64,000 bases of DNA from Bryobacteraceae bacterium (GCA_025055455.1 JANWXD010000003.1:155774-219773), one strand, 5' to 3'. Shown: positions 32,653 to 42,583, counted from the stretch's first letter. Notes: generated by a model not told the origin, from the letters alone. Program-made: numbers and translations.

Positions 32653-34785
32653 ATGCCGCAAATCTATCTCTGCTTTCTCTGGCACATGCACCAGCCCTTT
32701 TACAAGGACCTGATCACGGGCCAGTACAAGCTACCGTGGACGCGGATGCACGGGCTCAAGGATTACTACGGCATGGTCCGCATCCTGCGGGACTTTCCAC
32801 GGGTCCGGCAGACCTTCAACCTTGTTCCTTCGCTGATCGTGCAGTTGGAGGAGTATGCCTCCGGGCAGGCCGCCGATCCGTTTCTGGCCTGCGCCGCCAA
32901 GCCGGCCGAGGACCTCACCGGTGAAGAGCAGGAATTCATCCTCCAGTATTTCTTTCAAGCCAATGTGGAGCGCTTGATCCGCCGCTATCCGCGCTACGGC
33001 CAACTCTACGATGCGCTCCGCCAAACCCAGCGAGACTTGAGCCGGGCGCGCAGTCTCTTCAATGCGCAGGCGTTCCGCGATCTCCAGGTGCTCTCCCAGC
33101 TGGCTTGGTTCGACGAAGAGTTCTTGGCAACCGACCCGGAGCTGCGCGCGCTGGTGGCCAAACAGCGGGACTACAGCTTGGAGGACCAGGCGTTCGTCAT
33201 CGCAAAGGAACGCGAGATCTTAGCGAGAATTCTCCCGGTTTACCGGGAGTTCGCCGCCCGGGGTCAGATCGAGATTTCGACCACCCCCTTCTATCACCCG
33301 ATCCTTCCCCTGCTGTGCGACACGGCCATCGCCGCGGTCGCCCACCCGAACATCCCCCTGCCGAGCCGTTTCCGCTTCCCGCAGGACGCCCGGGTGCAAC
33401 TGGAGCGAGCCCGCCAATTCATGGCGGAGCGCTTCGGCACTCCGCCCGCCGGCTTGTGGCCCTCCGAGGGCTCCGTCTCCGACGAGGCCTTGGCCTTGGC
33501 GGCCGAAGTCGGATTCCGCTGGGCCGCCAGCGACGACGGCGTCCTGGCGCGCACGCTCGGGGGCTTCGAGCCGACGGCGGCCCTGCGGCCCTATCGCTGG
33601 CACCGGCAAGGCCGGCAGATCACCTTAGTCTTCCGCCACCACTTTCTCAGCGACCTGATCGGCTTTGTGTATTCGCGCATGGATCCCGCCGCGGCGGCTG
33701 CGGATTTTCTGGGCCGCGTACACGAAACCTGCCGTCCCATGCTGGCCAAGGGCAGAGACGCCCTGCTCGCCGTCATCCTGGACGGCGAAAATGCCTGGGA
33801 GTATTACGAGCGCAACGGGCGGCCCTTCTTGTCGGAACTGTACCGGCGCATCTCGGAGGACGAGCAAATTTGCGCGGTCACGGTGGCCGAGGCGGTGGCC
33901 CGATTGGAGCCAGAACCACTCGAGCACATCCATCCTGGTTCCTGGATCAATGCCAACTTCGACGTCTGGATCGGCTCGGAGGAGGACAATCTCGCCTGGG
34001 AGTACCTGCTTAGGGCGCGGGAAACGCTCGAGCGCGTGGAGGCCGAGGCGCCGGAGGGCGGGCCGAAGCACGCGCAACTGGCGCGCGAAGAGATTCTGAT
34101 CGCCGAAGGCAGCGACTGGTGCTGGTGGTACGGGCCCGAGCACACCTCGGCCAACCGCGCCGAGTTCGACCAGCTGTATCGAACCCACCTAGCGAACGCG
34201 TACCGGGCGCTGGGTGTTCCGCCGCCGGAGGAGCTCTCCCGGCCGATCCTCCGCCTACCACCGCTGGAGTTGCACCTGCCGCCCACGGGGCCGGTTCACG
34301 CCGTGATTGACGGAGAGGTGACTTCCTTCTTTGAATGGCTCGGGGCGGGGTTGTGGAAGGCGGATCCGCGCTCGGAGGCGATGCACGGCCAGCGGCGTCT
34401 CATCCGCGAGGTCTATTACGGGGCCGATAGCGATAACTTCTACCTGCGTGTGGACTTCGACGTGCCCCCGCCGCGCATGCCCAAGCTCGAGCTGCGGATT
34501 CGCCTCGAGGCCGGGCAACCCGCCCAGCGGAGCGTGGTTCGCGCACGCTGGCAGCAGCCTGAGGCCGCAGTGGCCGAGGCCGATCTGGCCCGGGGCGGAT
34601 CCTTCGAGTGTGTCTGGCGTCGCGTGTTGGAGCTGCGTTTGCCGCTGGCCGGTGTGGGCGCCGACGCCGGTGAAACGTTGCGCGTCCAGATTTCGCTTTG
34701 GCAGGACGGGCTGCCCATGGACGCCCTGCCGGCCCAAGGATGGATCGAGTGCAGCACGGCCCCGCCCGCCGAATGGCCGCTTTAG
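32653..34785 (+). CDS. Glycoside hydrolase family 57 protein
   Basis: A 710-residue enzyme. It begins IYLCFLWHMHQPFYKDLITGQYKLPW, the GH57 N-terminal H-x-H-Q-P signature. The catalytic nucleophile Glu is in GLWPSEGSVSDEAL and the acid/base Asp in VILDGENAWEYYE. The central catalytic barrel (about 1-420) is followed by helical and beta-sandwich regions to the C-terminus. GH57 members are retaining alpha-amylases, amylopullulanases, branching enzymes or 4-alpha-glucanotransferases; the exact activity is not readable, but alpha-glucan (glycogen) processing is likely. No signal peptide, so cytoplasmic. It lies 4 nt after the propeller gene. Confidence 0.88.
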   Translation: MPQIYLCFLWHMHQPFYKDLITGQYKLPWTRMHGLKDYYGMVRILRDFPRVRQTFNLVPSLIVQLEEYASGQAADPFLACAAKPAEDLTGEEQEFILQYFFQANVERLIRRYPRYGQLYDALRQTQRDLSRARSLFNAQAFRDLQVLSQLAWFDEEFLATDPELRALVAKQRDYSLEDQAFVIAKEREILARILPVYREFAARGQIEISTTPFYHPILPLLCDTAIAAVAHPNIPLPSRFRFPQDARVQLERARQFMAERFGTPPAGLWPSEGSVSDEALALAAEVGFRWAASDDGVLARTLGGFEPTAALRPYRWHRQGRQITLVFRHHFLSDLIGFVYSRMDPAAAAADFLGRVHETCRPMLAKGRDALLAVILDGENAWEYYERNGRPFLSELYRRISEDEQICAVTVAEAVARLEPEPLEHIHPGSWINANFDVWIGSEEDNLAWEYLLRARETLERVEAEAPEGGPKHAQLAREEILIAEGSDWCWWYGPEHTSANRAEFDQLYRTHLANAYRALGVPPPEELSRPILRLPPLELHLPPTGPVHAVIDGEVTSFFEWLGAGLWKADPRSEAMHGQRRLIREVYYGADSDNFYLRVDFDVPPPRMPKLELRIRLEAGQPAQRSVVRARWQQPEAAVAEADLARGGSFECVWRRVLELRLPLAGVGADAGETLRVQISLWQDGLPMDALPAQGWIECSTAPPAEWPL

Positions 34786-34854
34786 CTCGCCAACCCTGCA
34801 CCGTGCCACGGCGCTCGTGACGCAGCCTGGCGAAAAATTCTTGAAACGAACATC

Positions 34855-34883
34855 TTGACAGGCCGCCGTGGCCGTGATAGATA
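34855..34883 (+). promoter_or_regulatory. Consensus promoter of the first Oar-like receptor
   Basis: -35 TTGACA at 34855-34860, 17-bp spacer, -10 TAGATA at 34878-34883. An AT-rich AAAAATTCTTGA just upstream resembles an UP-like tract. Transcription would begin near 34890, a 33-nt leader carrying GGGGGAAAGG before the ATG. Confidence 0.7.
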
Positions 34884-34894
34884 CAGACTGACTG

Positions 34895-34906
34895 ACCGAA
34901 GTCGGT
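34895..34906 (+). promoter_or_regulatory. Palindrome at the start of the first Oar transcript
   Basis: ACCGAAGTCGGT is a perfect 12-bp inverted repeat (ACCGA-AG-TCGGT) directly downstream of the predicted start site. Related to the GCCGANTCGGC palindromes before the second Oar gene; possible operator. Confidence 0.4.
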
Positions 34907-34922
34907 AGGGGGAAAGGCTCAA

Positions 34923-37900
34923 ATGCTACCTCGGTTTCGAGCTTTCACGGCATTTCTGTGCCCGCGGCCGAATGGTTTCTGGGCCTTCGGACTCGCGGTC
35001 GCATTCTCCTTGCTCGCCGGATCCGCGGCGGCGCCGGCTCAGGTGCTTACCGGCACACTTACGGGCATCGTGGTGGACCCCACGGATGCCGTAATCCCTG
35101 GGGCGTCCGTCACGGTTACCGATCTTGCCACCGGCAGGGAGTATAAAACCGTCACCGCCGGCGACGGCACGTTCACCCTGACGAACCTGCCGAACGGCTT
35201 TTACCGGGTACTGGTCGAGGCCAAAGGGTTCAACAAATTGGAGGTCGAGCGGGTGCAGATCTTTGTGGCGCAGACCGCCCGGGTCCACGCGCGCATGGAA
35301 GTGGCCACGACGGGCGTGGAGGTGGTGGTGCGGGCCGAGCAGCCGGTCGTGCAAACCGAGACCGTGGAGCTTAAATACGGGGTGGACCGGTCGCAAATTC
35401 TAAACCTGCCGCTCCCCACACGGAATCCGCTGGATTTGGTACGAACCCTGCCAGGTGTGGTCACTCCCACTTCCTCAGGCATCGCTGACAGCTTCGTGCA
35501 CGGCTTGCGAGGCAACTCGACCAACATCACCCAGGACGGCATCAATGTCGCCGATAACTTCGTCAAGACGAGCTCGTTTTTCGCCATCAGCGCGCCGACC
35601 GTGGATACGGTCGGCGAGTTTAATGTTTCGATCGGCGGCATCGGCGTGGACTCGGGCTTCGGGGCCGCACAAGTCGCCATTCGGACGCACCGCGGCTCCA
35701 ATGAGTTCCACGGTTCCCTGTTCTGGTTCCAGCGCAACCACGTGTTGAACGCCAACACCTGGTTCAACAACGCCAGCCGCACGCCGCGGCCCTTCCAATT
35801 GCAGAATCGCATCGGGGCCAGTGCCGGCGGGCCCGTCTACATCCCCAAGCTTTACGACGGACGGAACCGGACGTTCATTTTTGGCATGTACGAGGCCTTC
35901 CGTGAGCCGCTGTCCCGCAGCCGGGTGCGCACCGTTCTGACGCCAGATGCCCGGCGCGGCCTGTTCACTTACACCCCCACGAGCGGCGGGGCCCCCGTTC
36001 AGGTCAATTTGCTGACGCTGGGTACGATCGGGACCAGCAGCATTCCACCCGCCATCAATAGCGACGTGATGAACTTTTACAACGCGTTGGTTCCGGTGGA
36101 CAACTTGACCGACACGGGGTGCGCTGGCGATGGACTGAACATCCGGTGCTACAGTTTCAACATTCCGGGTAAGAACAAAGTGGACCGCTACACGCTGCGC
36201 GTGGACCACCAAGTGGGCAACAACCACTCCATCGAATTTGTGTTCAATCAGGCGGATTTTGACAGCACGCCGGACCTTCTCAATGGCATCGAGCCGATGT
36301 TCCCCAAATCGAGAGGCGGCAATCAAGCCTCCCGCCGCCAGGTCTTTGCTTGGGCGTTCCATTCGGCTTTCGGCGCCAACAAGACCAACGAAGCGCGCTT
36401 CGGTTTCCAGCGAGCTCCGGTCGGCTTCAACCTGTTCGAAGATTACTCGCAGACTGGCGGCTACCAGCTCACTGTGGGTACGGTCACGGATCCGACGCTG
36501 ACGCAGGGCAACCTGCCGCAGGGGCGCAACACCCCCGTGCGCCAGGTCACGAATAACTTTGCCTGGGTCAAAGGGCGCCACTCGCTGCGGCTGGGGGGCG
36601 AATACCGGCAGGTGGTGGCCAATTCGTACTTCTACAACGTTGTGGTCCCTCGCGTTTTTCTGGGGACGAACCCGGCCAATCCGAACGGGATCACCGCATC
36701 CCAGTTCCCGGGAGGCATCAGCGCTGGGGATCTGTCGCGGGCTTCCGGCATCTTCAACCTCGTGACGGGACTATTGGGCTCGATCCAACAGGGCTTCAAC
36801 CACACCTCGCCCACCTCCGGATTCGTGCCGGGCGTGCCGCGCCGGATCGATCCGATTCAGCACCACTTCGCTTGGTATATTCAGGACAATCTCAAGATCC
36901 GCCGCGGGTTGAATCTTCAGCTCGGCGTACGGTGGGAGTACCAAGGCGTCTTCGATTTGCGCAACGGCCTGATCCTGCTTCCCAAAGATCGCGTCGCAGG
37001 GCTGTGGGGACCGGCCGGAGTCGGCAATCTGTTCAACCCCCGCACCAACCCGGCGGCCACCGACACGTTGCTGGATTTCGCGGGCGGCCGGAACGGCAGG
37101 CCGGTCTACCAGCGCGACCTGAACAATTTCGCCCCGTTCATTGGGCTGGCTTGGGATCCTCGTGGCGACGGCAAGACGTCCATTCGGGCTGGCTTCTCCA
37201 GCCACTACACGCAGGATGGTTTGACGCTGTTCCAGGTGTCCGCCACGGGCAATACGGGGCTGTTCAGCGTTCTGGCAAACACCACCCCCACAGGCGTGTT
37301 CTCTACGAGGGGCAATCCGGCCCCTGCCCGGCCCACGGCCTCGTTCCCGGTCTCGCAGCGAGCAAATTTCATCGCCAACACCGGGGCCAACCTCTGGGAG
37401 TTTGACCCGCGCTTGCGGACCCCCTACGTGCTGGGCTGGCACCTGTCGGTGCAGCGGGAGTTGTGGAACCGGATCACGATCGAAGGCCGCTACATCGGCA
37501 ACCACGCGGTCAAGCTGTTCCGCTCCTGGAGTCTGAACGAGCTCGATTTCGCCAACAACGGGCTGCTTCAGGAGTTCCGCAACGCCCAGCGGAACCTGGC
37601 CATCGGCCGCACCAGCTTCGCCAACCAAGGCCTGCCGGGGCAAGTGCCTCTGCCCATTTTCGAGAGACTGTTCGCGGGCCTGTCGGCGGCGTCCGGCTTT
37701 GCCAATAGCACCTTCATTACCCAGTTGAACCAGAACCAGATCGGGGCGCTATTTGACACGATTCGCCGCTCCAACACCTACCGCGTCAACCGCGAGGCCA
37801 ATTTTCCGCTGAACTTCTTTGTGGCCAACCCGTTCGCCAACCTGGCGCTGATGGTGGACAACTCGAGCTGGTCGTACTACCACGGTCTGGAAATCGAGGT

Positions 37901-38714
37901 GAACCGGCGCTTCTCGAGCGGCCTGTTCTTCCAAAGCAATTACACGTTCGGCAAGGTGTTGACGGATACCCGCTTCTTGACGAGTCAGCAGGAGTTTCAG
38001 AACTACTTTTCGCTGAGCAACCGCCGGCTGGACAAACATCGCGCGGCGTTCGACGTAACACATAGCTTCAGCGCCAACTTCATGTACCCGCTGCCCATCG
38101 GACGCGGCCAGGCGTTGGCGGGTTCGGCGCCGATGGTGGTGGACAAGCTGATCAGCGGCTGGAGCATCAACGCCTTCACCCGCTGGAGCAGCGGCGCGCC
38201 GTTCACCATCACTTCTGGCCGCCAGACCACCGGGTCGCTCGAGACGACGACCGCGGTGCTGCGCAACATGCCGCTCAGCGAGTTCCGCAAGCACGTCGGC
38301 GTCTACCGGACGGGGAGCGGGGTGTTCTGGCTGAATCCGAATTCGGGTCTGGTAACCATCAGCGGCACCGCCAGTCGCGCCGTGTTCTGCACCGCAGGCC
38401 AGACCACCCCCTGCTTCGACCACCCCGGCGTGAACGAAGACGGCAACCTGCCGTGGTTCGGGCTGAACGCTCCCCGGTTCTTCAATCAGGACTTCGGGAT
38501 CATCAAGCGCACGCCGATCCGGTCCGTCGGGGAGAGCTTCAACTTCGAGATCCGCCTGGAGATGTTCAACGCTTTCAACAATCCGAACTTCACCTCCCTT
38601 CAGACGGGCATCGATAGCGCGAGCTTCGGCAAGATGACGAGCACGGTGGACACGGTTCGGGGCGGCGGGGTCACGGCCCGAATCATCCAGTGGGCCGTCC
38701 GGGTGAACTGGTAA
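34923..38714 (+). CDS. Oar-like TonB-dependent receptor with carboxypeptidase-regulatory domain
   Basis: A 1263-residue outer-membrane protein. Signal peptide to about residue 40 (FSLLAGSAAAPAQ). A CarboxypepD_reg domain follows at about 42-125 (LTGTLTGIVVDPTDAVIPGASVTVTDLATG), then a plug-like region (RSQILNLPLPTRNPLDLVRTLPGVV, GLRGNSTNITQDGINVADNF) and a large barrel rich in NxF and YxF strands (e.g. NTWFNNASRTPRPFQLQNRIG). This architecture is highly expanded in Solibacter-type acidobacteria, thought to import complex carbohydrates or peptides via TonB. The substrate is unknown. It has its own strong promoter and is a tandem paralogue of the next gene. Confidence 0.88.
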   Translation: MLPRFRAFTAFLCPRPNGFWAFGLAVAFSLLAGSAAAPAQVLTGTLTGIVVDPTDAVIPGASVTVTDLATGREYKTVTAGDGTFTLTNLPNGFYRVLVEAKGFNKLEVERVQIFVAQTARVHARMEVATTGVEVVVRAEQPVVQTETVELKYGVDRSQILNLPLPTRNPLDLVRTLPGVVTPTSSGIADSFVHGLRGNSTNITQDGINVADNFVKTSSFFAISAPTVDTVGEFNVSIGGIGVDSGFGAAQVAIRTHRGSNEFHGSLFWFQRNHVLNANTWFNNASRTPRPFQLQNRIGASAGGPVYIPKLYDGRNRTFIFGMYEAFREPLSRSRVRTVLTPDARRGLFTYTPTSGGAPVQVNLLTLGTIGTSSIPPAINSDVMNFYNALVPVDNLTDTGCAGDGLNIRCYSFNIPGKNKVDRYTLRVDHQVGNNHSIEFVFNQADFDSTPDLLNGIEPMFPKSRGGNQASRRQVFAWAFHSAFGANKTNEARFGFQRAPVGFNLFEDYSQTGGYQLTVGTVTDPTLTQGNLPQGRNTPVRQVTNNFAWVKGRHSLRLGGEYRQVVANSYFYNVVVPRVFLGTNPANPNGITASQFPGGISAGDLSRASGIFNLVTGLLGSIQQGFNHTSPTSGFVPGVPRRIDPIQHHFAWYIQDNLKIRRGLNLQLGVRWEYQGVFDLRNGLILLPKDRVAGLWGPAGVGNLFNPRTNPAATDTLLDFAGGRNGRPVYQRDLNNFAPFIGLAWDPRGDGKTSIRAGFSSHYTQDGLTLFQVSATGNTGLFSVLANTTPTGVFSTRGNPAPARPTASFPVSQRANFIANTGANLWEFDPRLRTPYVLGWHLSVQRELWNRITIEGRYIGNHAVKLFRSWSLNELDFANNGLLQEFRNAQRNLAIGRTSFANQGLPGQVPLPIFERLFAGLSAASGFANSTFITQLNQNQIGALFDTIRRSNTYRVNREANFPLNFFVANPFANLALMVDNSSWSYYHGLEIEVNRRFSSGLFFQSNYTFGKVLTDTRFLTSQQEFQNYFSLSNRRLDKHRAAFDVTHSFSANFMYPLPIGRGQALAGSAPMVVDKLISGWSINAFTRWSSGAPFTITSGRQTTGSLETTTAVLRNMPLSEFRKHVGVYRTGSGVFWLNPNSGLVTISGTASRAVFCTAGQTTPCFDHPGVNEDGNLPWFGLNAPRFFNQDFGIIKRTPIRSVGESFNFEIRLEMFNAFNNPNFTSLQTGIDSASFGKMTSTVDTVRGGGVTARIIQWAVRVNW

Positions 38715-38735
38715 GAAAGCCCCGAAAGCAGGTCT

Positions 38736-38817
38736 GCCGAGTCGGCGGCCAGCTCCACATTTCACATCGAAATCGGGTACCGCAAAGAAAGGGCAATGAA
38801 GGGTCTGCCGAATCGGC
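38736..38817 (+). repeat. Two direct copies of a GCCGANTCGGC palindrome before the second Oar gene
   Basis: GGTCTGCCGAGTCGGCGGC (palindrome core 38736-38746) and GGTCTGCCGAATCGGCGGC (core 38807-38817), 71 bp apart with one mismatch. Each core is a 5+5 inverted repeat around one base. They lie upstream of the predicted promoter and may be operators. Confidence 0.45.
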
Positions 38818-38866
38818 GGCGGGCTTCGGCGCCTCGGGGCTTCGGTTGTCGGCCCCCTGGAGTCCC

Positions 38867-38896
38867 TTGCAGGGGGGTACCCTTATCAAGTACGCT
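38867..38896 (+). promoter_or_regulatory. Probable promoter of the second Oar-like receptor
   Basis: -35-like TTGCAG at 38867-38872, 18-bp spacer, -10-like TACGCT at 38891-38896. The leader holds AAAGGGGAAAGC before the ATG at 38940. Confidence 0.4.
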
Positions 38897-38939
38897 ATCC
38901 TCAGGGTCGAAATATCGCAAAGGCCCGAAAGGGGAAAGC

Positions 38940-41900
38940 ATGTACACGACAGTTAAACGTTTACAACTCACGCTCCTCGCTGCGGTGGTGGCCGTCTGTG
39001 TGCCCCTGTCGGCACAGGACACCGGAAGGCTCTCCGGCTCGGTGATCGATCCTACGGGAAGCGCCGTGCCGGGGGCCAAGGTGGAACTGTACCTTGCCGG
39101 GGGCGCCTCGCCAGTGCTCGCCACGAGCACGACGAGCGAGGGGCTGTTCAGCCTCATCGGCATCCGGCCAGGCTTCTACGACGTGGCCGTGGAGGCGCCT
39201 GGATTCCGCAAGCAGACCCTGCGTCAAATCAAGATTGACCCAGGCCGGGAGACGAGCTTACCCCCAATCCGCTTGGAGCTGGGTTCGGTAACCGAGGTGG
39301 TGGAGGTCACCGCCACCGCTACCGGCGTGCAGACCACCAACGCCGAGATCTCCACGGCCATTACCAACGAACAGGTGCGGCGCCTGCCGCTTCTCAACCG
39401 GAGTCCGCTGGCTCTGATCTACTCTCAGCCCGGAGTCACCACGGGGCGGGGCAACACCGTGATCAATGGCCAGCGCACCTCTTTCGCCAACGCGACGCTG
39501 GACGGCATCAACGTACAGGATAATTTCATCCGCTCGAACGCTCTAGACTTCCTGCCGAACCTGTTGCTGCTCGATCAGGTGGCTGAGGTCACCATCGTGA
39601 CGTCCAATGCCGGAGCGATGTTCCCGGGCGGCACGGCGCAGGTGAGCTTTGTGACGCCCTCGGGAACGAACGAATATCACGGATCGCTGTACTGGTATAA
39701 CCGGAACAACAAGCTTTCCGCCAACACCTGGTTCAACAACCGGGACGGCATCCCTCGCCCGTTCCTCAACCAGAATCAGGGCGGCGGCACGCTCGGTGGT
39801 CCCATCAAGAGAGACAAGCTGCTGTTCTACGCGAATTACGAGGCCTTCCGGCTGCGCCAGCAGTCCACCGCCAACCGGACGATTCTCACGGCCGATGCGC
39901 GCCAAGGCATCTTCACCTACAGGGATTCTGCGGGCAACGTGCGGAAGGCCAACGTGCTGCAACTGGCAGGGGTCGGATTCGATCCGGTCATGCAGCGGCT
40001 GCTGGAGCAGGTGCCGGGTCCGGAGAAGATCAACAACTTCCGCGTCGGCGACAGCACGGAGAGCCTGTTGCGCAACACCGCGGGCTACTCCTTCCTGCTC
40101 CGCAACAACCGGACGCGGGACAACGTCACTGGGAAACTGGATTACATCCACTCGACTCGCCACACCTTCTCCGGGACGTTCGCTTGGAACCGCGACATCG
40201 TCGACCGGCCGGACCTCGCTAACGACTACTCGCTGGTGCCCAAAGTGAGGAACGACGACGCCAAAAAGCTGCTATCGGTCACCTGGCGGTGGAATCCGAC
40301 GCCGCGCTTTACGAACGAGGTCCGCGGAGGATTCAACCTAGCGCCGGGTACCTTCCTGACGGACGAAAAGTTCGGCGACTACATTCTGGCCGGCATGATC
40401 TATAGCAACCCGCTGAACACGTTCCGGGCGCAGGGTCGAGAGACGAATACGTACGCCCAGCAGTCCAACGCCAGCTACGTGACGGGCGCCCACAACTTCC
40501 AGTTCGGCTTTCAGGCGCAGCAAATCCGTACGGCGCCCTTCAACGATGCCGGCATCACCCCCACGTATACGATCGGCATCGGCACGGGCAACCCGGGCCT
40601 GACCGCGGCGCAACTGCCGGGCATCAGCTCCACGGACCTGTCGAATGCCAACCTGCTGCTGGCTTCTTTAGCGGGCTACATCACGAGCTATTCGCAGACG
40701 TTCAATGTGAAGGATCGGACGTCCGGGTTCGTCTCCGGGGCGACGAATCTGCGCCATTTCAGCCTGGACAACTATGCCTGGTATTTCCAAGACAACTGGA
40801 AACTGCGGCCTCGGCTGACGCTGACGCTGGGAGTCCGCTACGAGTACTACACGCGAGTGGATGAGCGCGACGCCCTCGGCCTGCTTCCCGTGGTCCAAGG
40901 GGGCAGCCCCATCGCCACGCTGCTGTCCAATTCGACTCTGGATTTTGCCGGTTCGGCCGTCAGACGGCCCTGGTACAACCGCGACTGGAACAACTTCGGG
41001 CCGAACATTGGGCTGGCGTGGGATGTGTTCGGCAACGGGCGCACGGCGCTCCGGGCCGGCTACGCCCTGGGTTACGTGAATGACGAAACCATCCGCTCGG
41101 TAGACAACAACGTACGCACCAACGCCGGACTGTCGGCCGTCTCCACGCAATCGGGCCTGAGCGGCCGCGTGAGCACCGGCCTGCCCCCCGTGATCGTTCC
41201 GACCTTCAAGGTGCCCCGCACCTTCGCGGACAACTACGCTCTGGACACGACCAGCGCCTTTGGCATGCCGGACCCCAATTTGCGCACTCCCTACGTGCAG
41301 CAGTGGAACTTCGGGATCCAGCAAGAGATCAAAGGAACGGTCATCGAGATCCGCTACGTGGGCAACAAGGCCACCAAGGCGTTTCGGGCCTTTGATTTCA
41401 ATCAGGTCGTGATCCGCGAAAACGGGTTCCTGGAGGATTTCATCCGCGCGCGCAACAACGCCTTCCTGTCGCTGGCGGCGCGCGGCACCTTCGACCCGCG
41501 CTACGATCCGAGCGTGCCGGGCAGCCAGCCCCTCACGGTGTTCCCCTTGCTTGTGGGCGGCGGTCTTCTGACCAACGCCACCGTGCAAACTCTCATTCGG
41601 CAGGGACAGGCGGGCGAGCTGGCGAACGTTTACCAGATCAACCGCTTGAACGGCCCCATCAATTTCTACCGCAACCCGTTCGCGCTCGGCACCAACATGC
41701 TGACCAACTACAGCAACTCCTCCTACAACGCGCTCCAGATTGACGTGCGGCGGCGGGTGCGGCGCGGCCTGCTGTTCCAGGCCAACTACAACTACTCCAA
41801 GGTGCTCAGCGACGCCGCCGGAGACGGCCAGACGCGCTTCGAGGCGTTCCTGGATCTCAACAACGCCAAGATCGAACGCGCCCGAGCGCCGTTCGACCTC

Positions 41901-42518
41901 ACGCACCAGATCAAAGGCAACTGGGTCTGGGACCTGCCCTTCGGCGAAGGGTACCGCCTGAATTCCCGCCCGTTGCAGCGCCTCATCAGCGGCTGGAGCA
42001 TCTCCGGCTTCCTGACCTGGCAATCGGGGACACCGTTTTCCGTGCTATCGGAACGGGGAACCCTCAATCGCGGTGCCCGCTCGGTTGGTACCAATACCGC
42101 GGTCACCCTGGCGACCAAGCGGCAGCTGGACGATCTCTTCCAGCTCCGGATGACCGGGGTCGGCCCCTTCTTTGTGGCGGCTTCCGCCATCGGACCCGAC
42201 GGTCGCGCGGTGGCCCCCGATGGGCAGCCACCCTTCAGCGGACAGGTCTTCTTCCACCCGGCGCCGGGACAGATCGGCACGCTCCAGCGCCGAATGTTCT
42301 CCGGTCCGTGGGCCTTCAATCTGGACTTCGGGATTCAGAAGAACACCAAGATCACCGAACGGCACTCGCTGGAGATCCGGATGGAGTCTTCCAACATCTT
42401 CAACCACCCGACGTGGTTCGTCGGGGATCAGCTGATTGACTCCACCACGTTCGGCCGCATCACGAGCACGTTTTTTGGCCGCAGACTGATTCAGTTCGGC
42501 GCCTACTATCGTTTCTGA
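38940..42518 (+). CDS. Second Oar-like TonB-dependent receptor
   Basis: A 1192-residue tandem paralogue of the preceding receptor. It has a signal peptide (MYTTVKRLQLTLLAAVVAVCVPLSA), a CarboxypepD_reg domain (TGRLSGSVIDPTGSAVPGAKVELYLAGG), plug-like blocks (RRLPLLNRSPLALIYSQPGV, NTVINGQRTSFANATLDGINVQDNF) and a long barrel ending RLIQFGAYYRF with a C-terminal Phe. Start at ATG 38940 because a signal peptide follows directly and AAAGGGG lies 6 nt upstream; the frame stays open upstream without homology. A 13-bp hairpin follows 17 nt after the stop. Probably co-regulated with its neighbour (shared palindromes). Confidence 0.88.
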   Translation: MYTTVKRLQLTLLAAVVAVCVPLSAQDTGRLSGSVIDPTGSAVPGAKVELYLAGGASPVLATSTTSEGLFSLIGIRPGFYDVAVEAPGFRKQTLRQIKIDPGRETSLPPIRLELGSVTEVVEVTATATGVQTTNAEISTAITNEQVRRLPLLNRSPLALIYSQPGVTTGRGNTVINGQRTSFANATLDGINVQDNFIRSNALDFLPNLLLLDQVAEVTIVTSNAGAMFPGGTAQVSFVTPSGTNEYHGSLYWYNRNNKLSANTWFNNRDGIPRPFLNQNQGGGTLGGPIKRDKLLFYANYEAFRLRQQSTANRTILTADARQGIFTYRDSAGNVRKANVLQLAGVGFDPVMQRLLEQVPGPEKINNFRVGDSTESLLRNTAGYSFLLRNNRTRDNVTGKLDYIHSTRHTFSGTFAWNRDIVDRPDLANDYSLVPKVRNDDAKKLLSVTWRWNPTPRFTNEVRGGFNLAPGTFLTDEKFGDYILAGMIYSNPLNTFRAQGRETNTYAQQSNASYVTGAHNFQFGFQAQQIRTAPFNDAGITPTYTIGIGTGNPGLTAAQLPGISSTDLSNANLLLASLAGYITSYSQTFNVKDRTSGFVSGATNLRHFSLDNYAWYFQDNWKLRPRLTLTLGVRYEYYTRVDERDALGLLPVVQGGSPIATLLSNSTLDFAGSAVRRPWYNRDWNNFGPNIGLAWDVFGNGRTALRAGYALGYVNDETIRSVDNNVRTNAGLSAVSTQSGLSGRVSTGLPPVIVPTFKVPRTFADNYALDTTSAFGMPDPNLRTPYVQQWNFGIQQEIKGTVIEIRYVGNKATKAFRAFDFNQVVIRENGFLEDFIRARNNAFLSLAARGTFDPRYDPSVPGSQPLTVFPLLVGGGLLTNATVQTLIRQGQAGELANVYQINRLNGPINFYRNPFALGTNMLTNYSNSSYNALQIDVRRRVRRGLLFQANYNYSKVLSDAAGDGQTRFEAFLDLNNAKIERARAPFDLTHQIKGNWVWDLPFGEGYRLNSRPLQRLISGWSISGFLTWQSGTPFSVLSERGTLNRGARSVGTNTAVTLATKRQLDDLFQLRMTGVGPFFVAASAIGPDGRAVAPDGQPPFSGQVFFHPAPGQIGTLQRRMFSGPWAFNLDFGIQKNTKITERHSLEIRMESSNIFNHPTWFVGDQLIDSTTFGRITSTFFGRRLIQFGAYYRF

Positions 42519-42535
42519 CGAGCTGACCGAGACTG

Positions 42536-42583
42536 GGGGCGGCCGAGGGGCGCTGGGTTTCCGGAGCCCGCCTCGGTCGCCCC
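42536..42583 (+). terminator. Strong hairpin after the second Oar gene
   Basis: Arms GGGGCGGCCGAGG (42536-42548) and CCTCGGTCGCCCC (42571-42583) pair over 13 bp with one G-U, loop 22 nt. No U-tract follows, so it is terminator-like or 3'-end stabilising, not a textbook intrinsic terminator. Confidence 0.5.
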
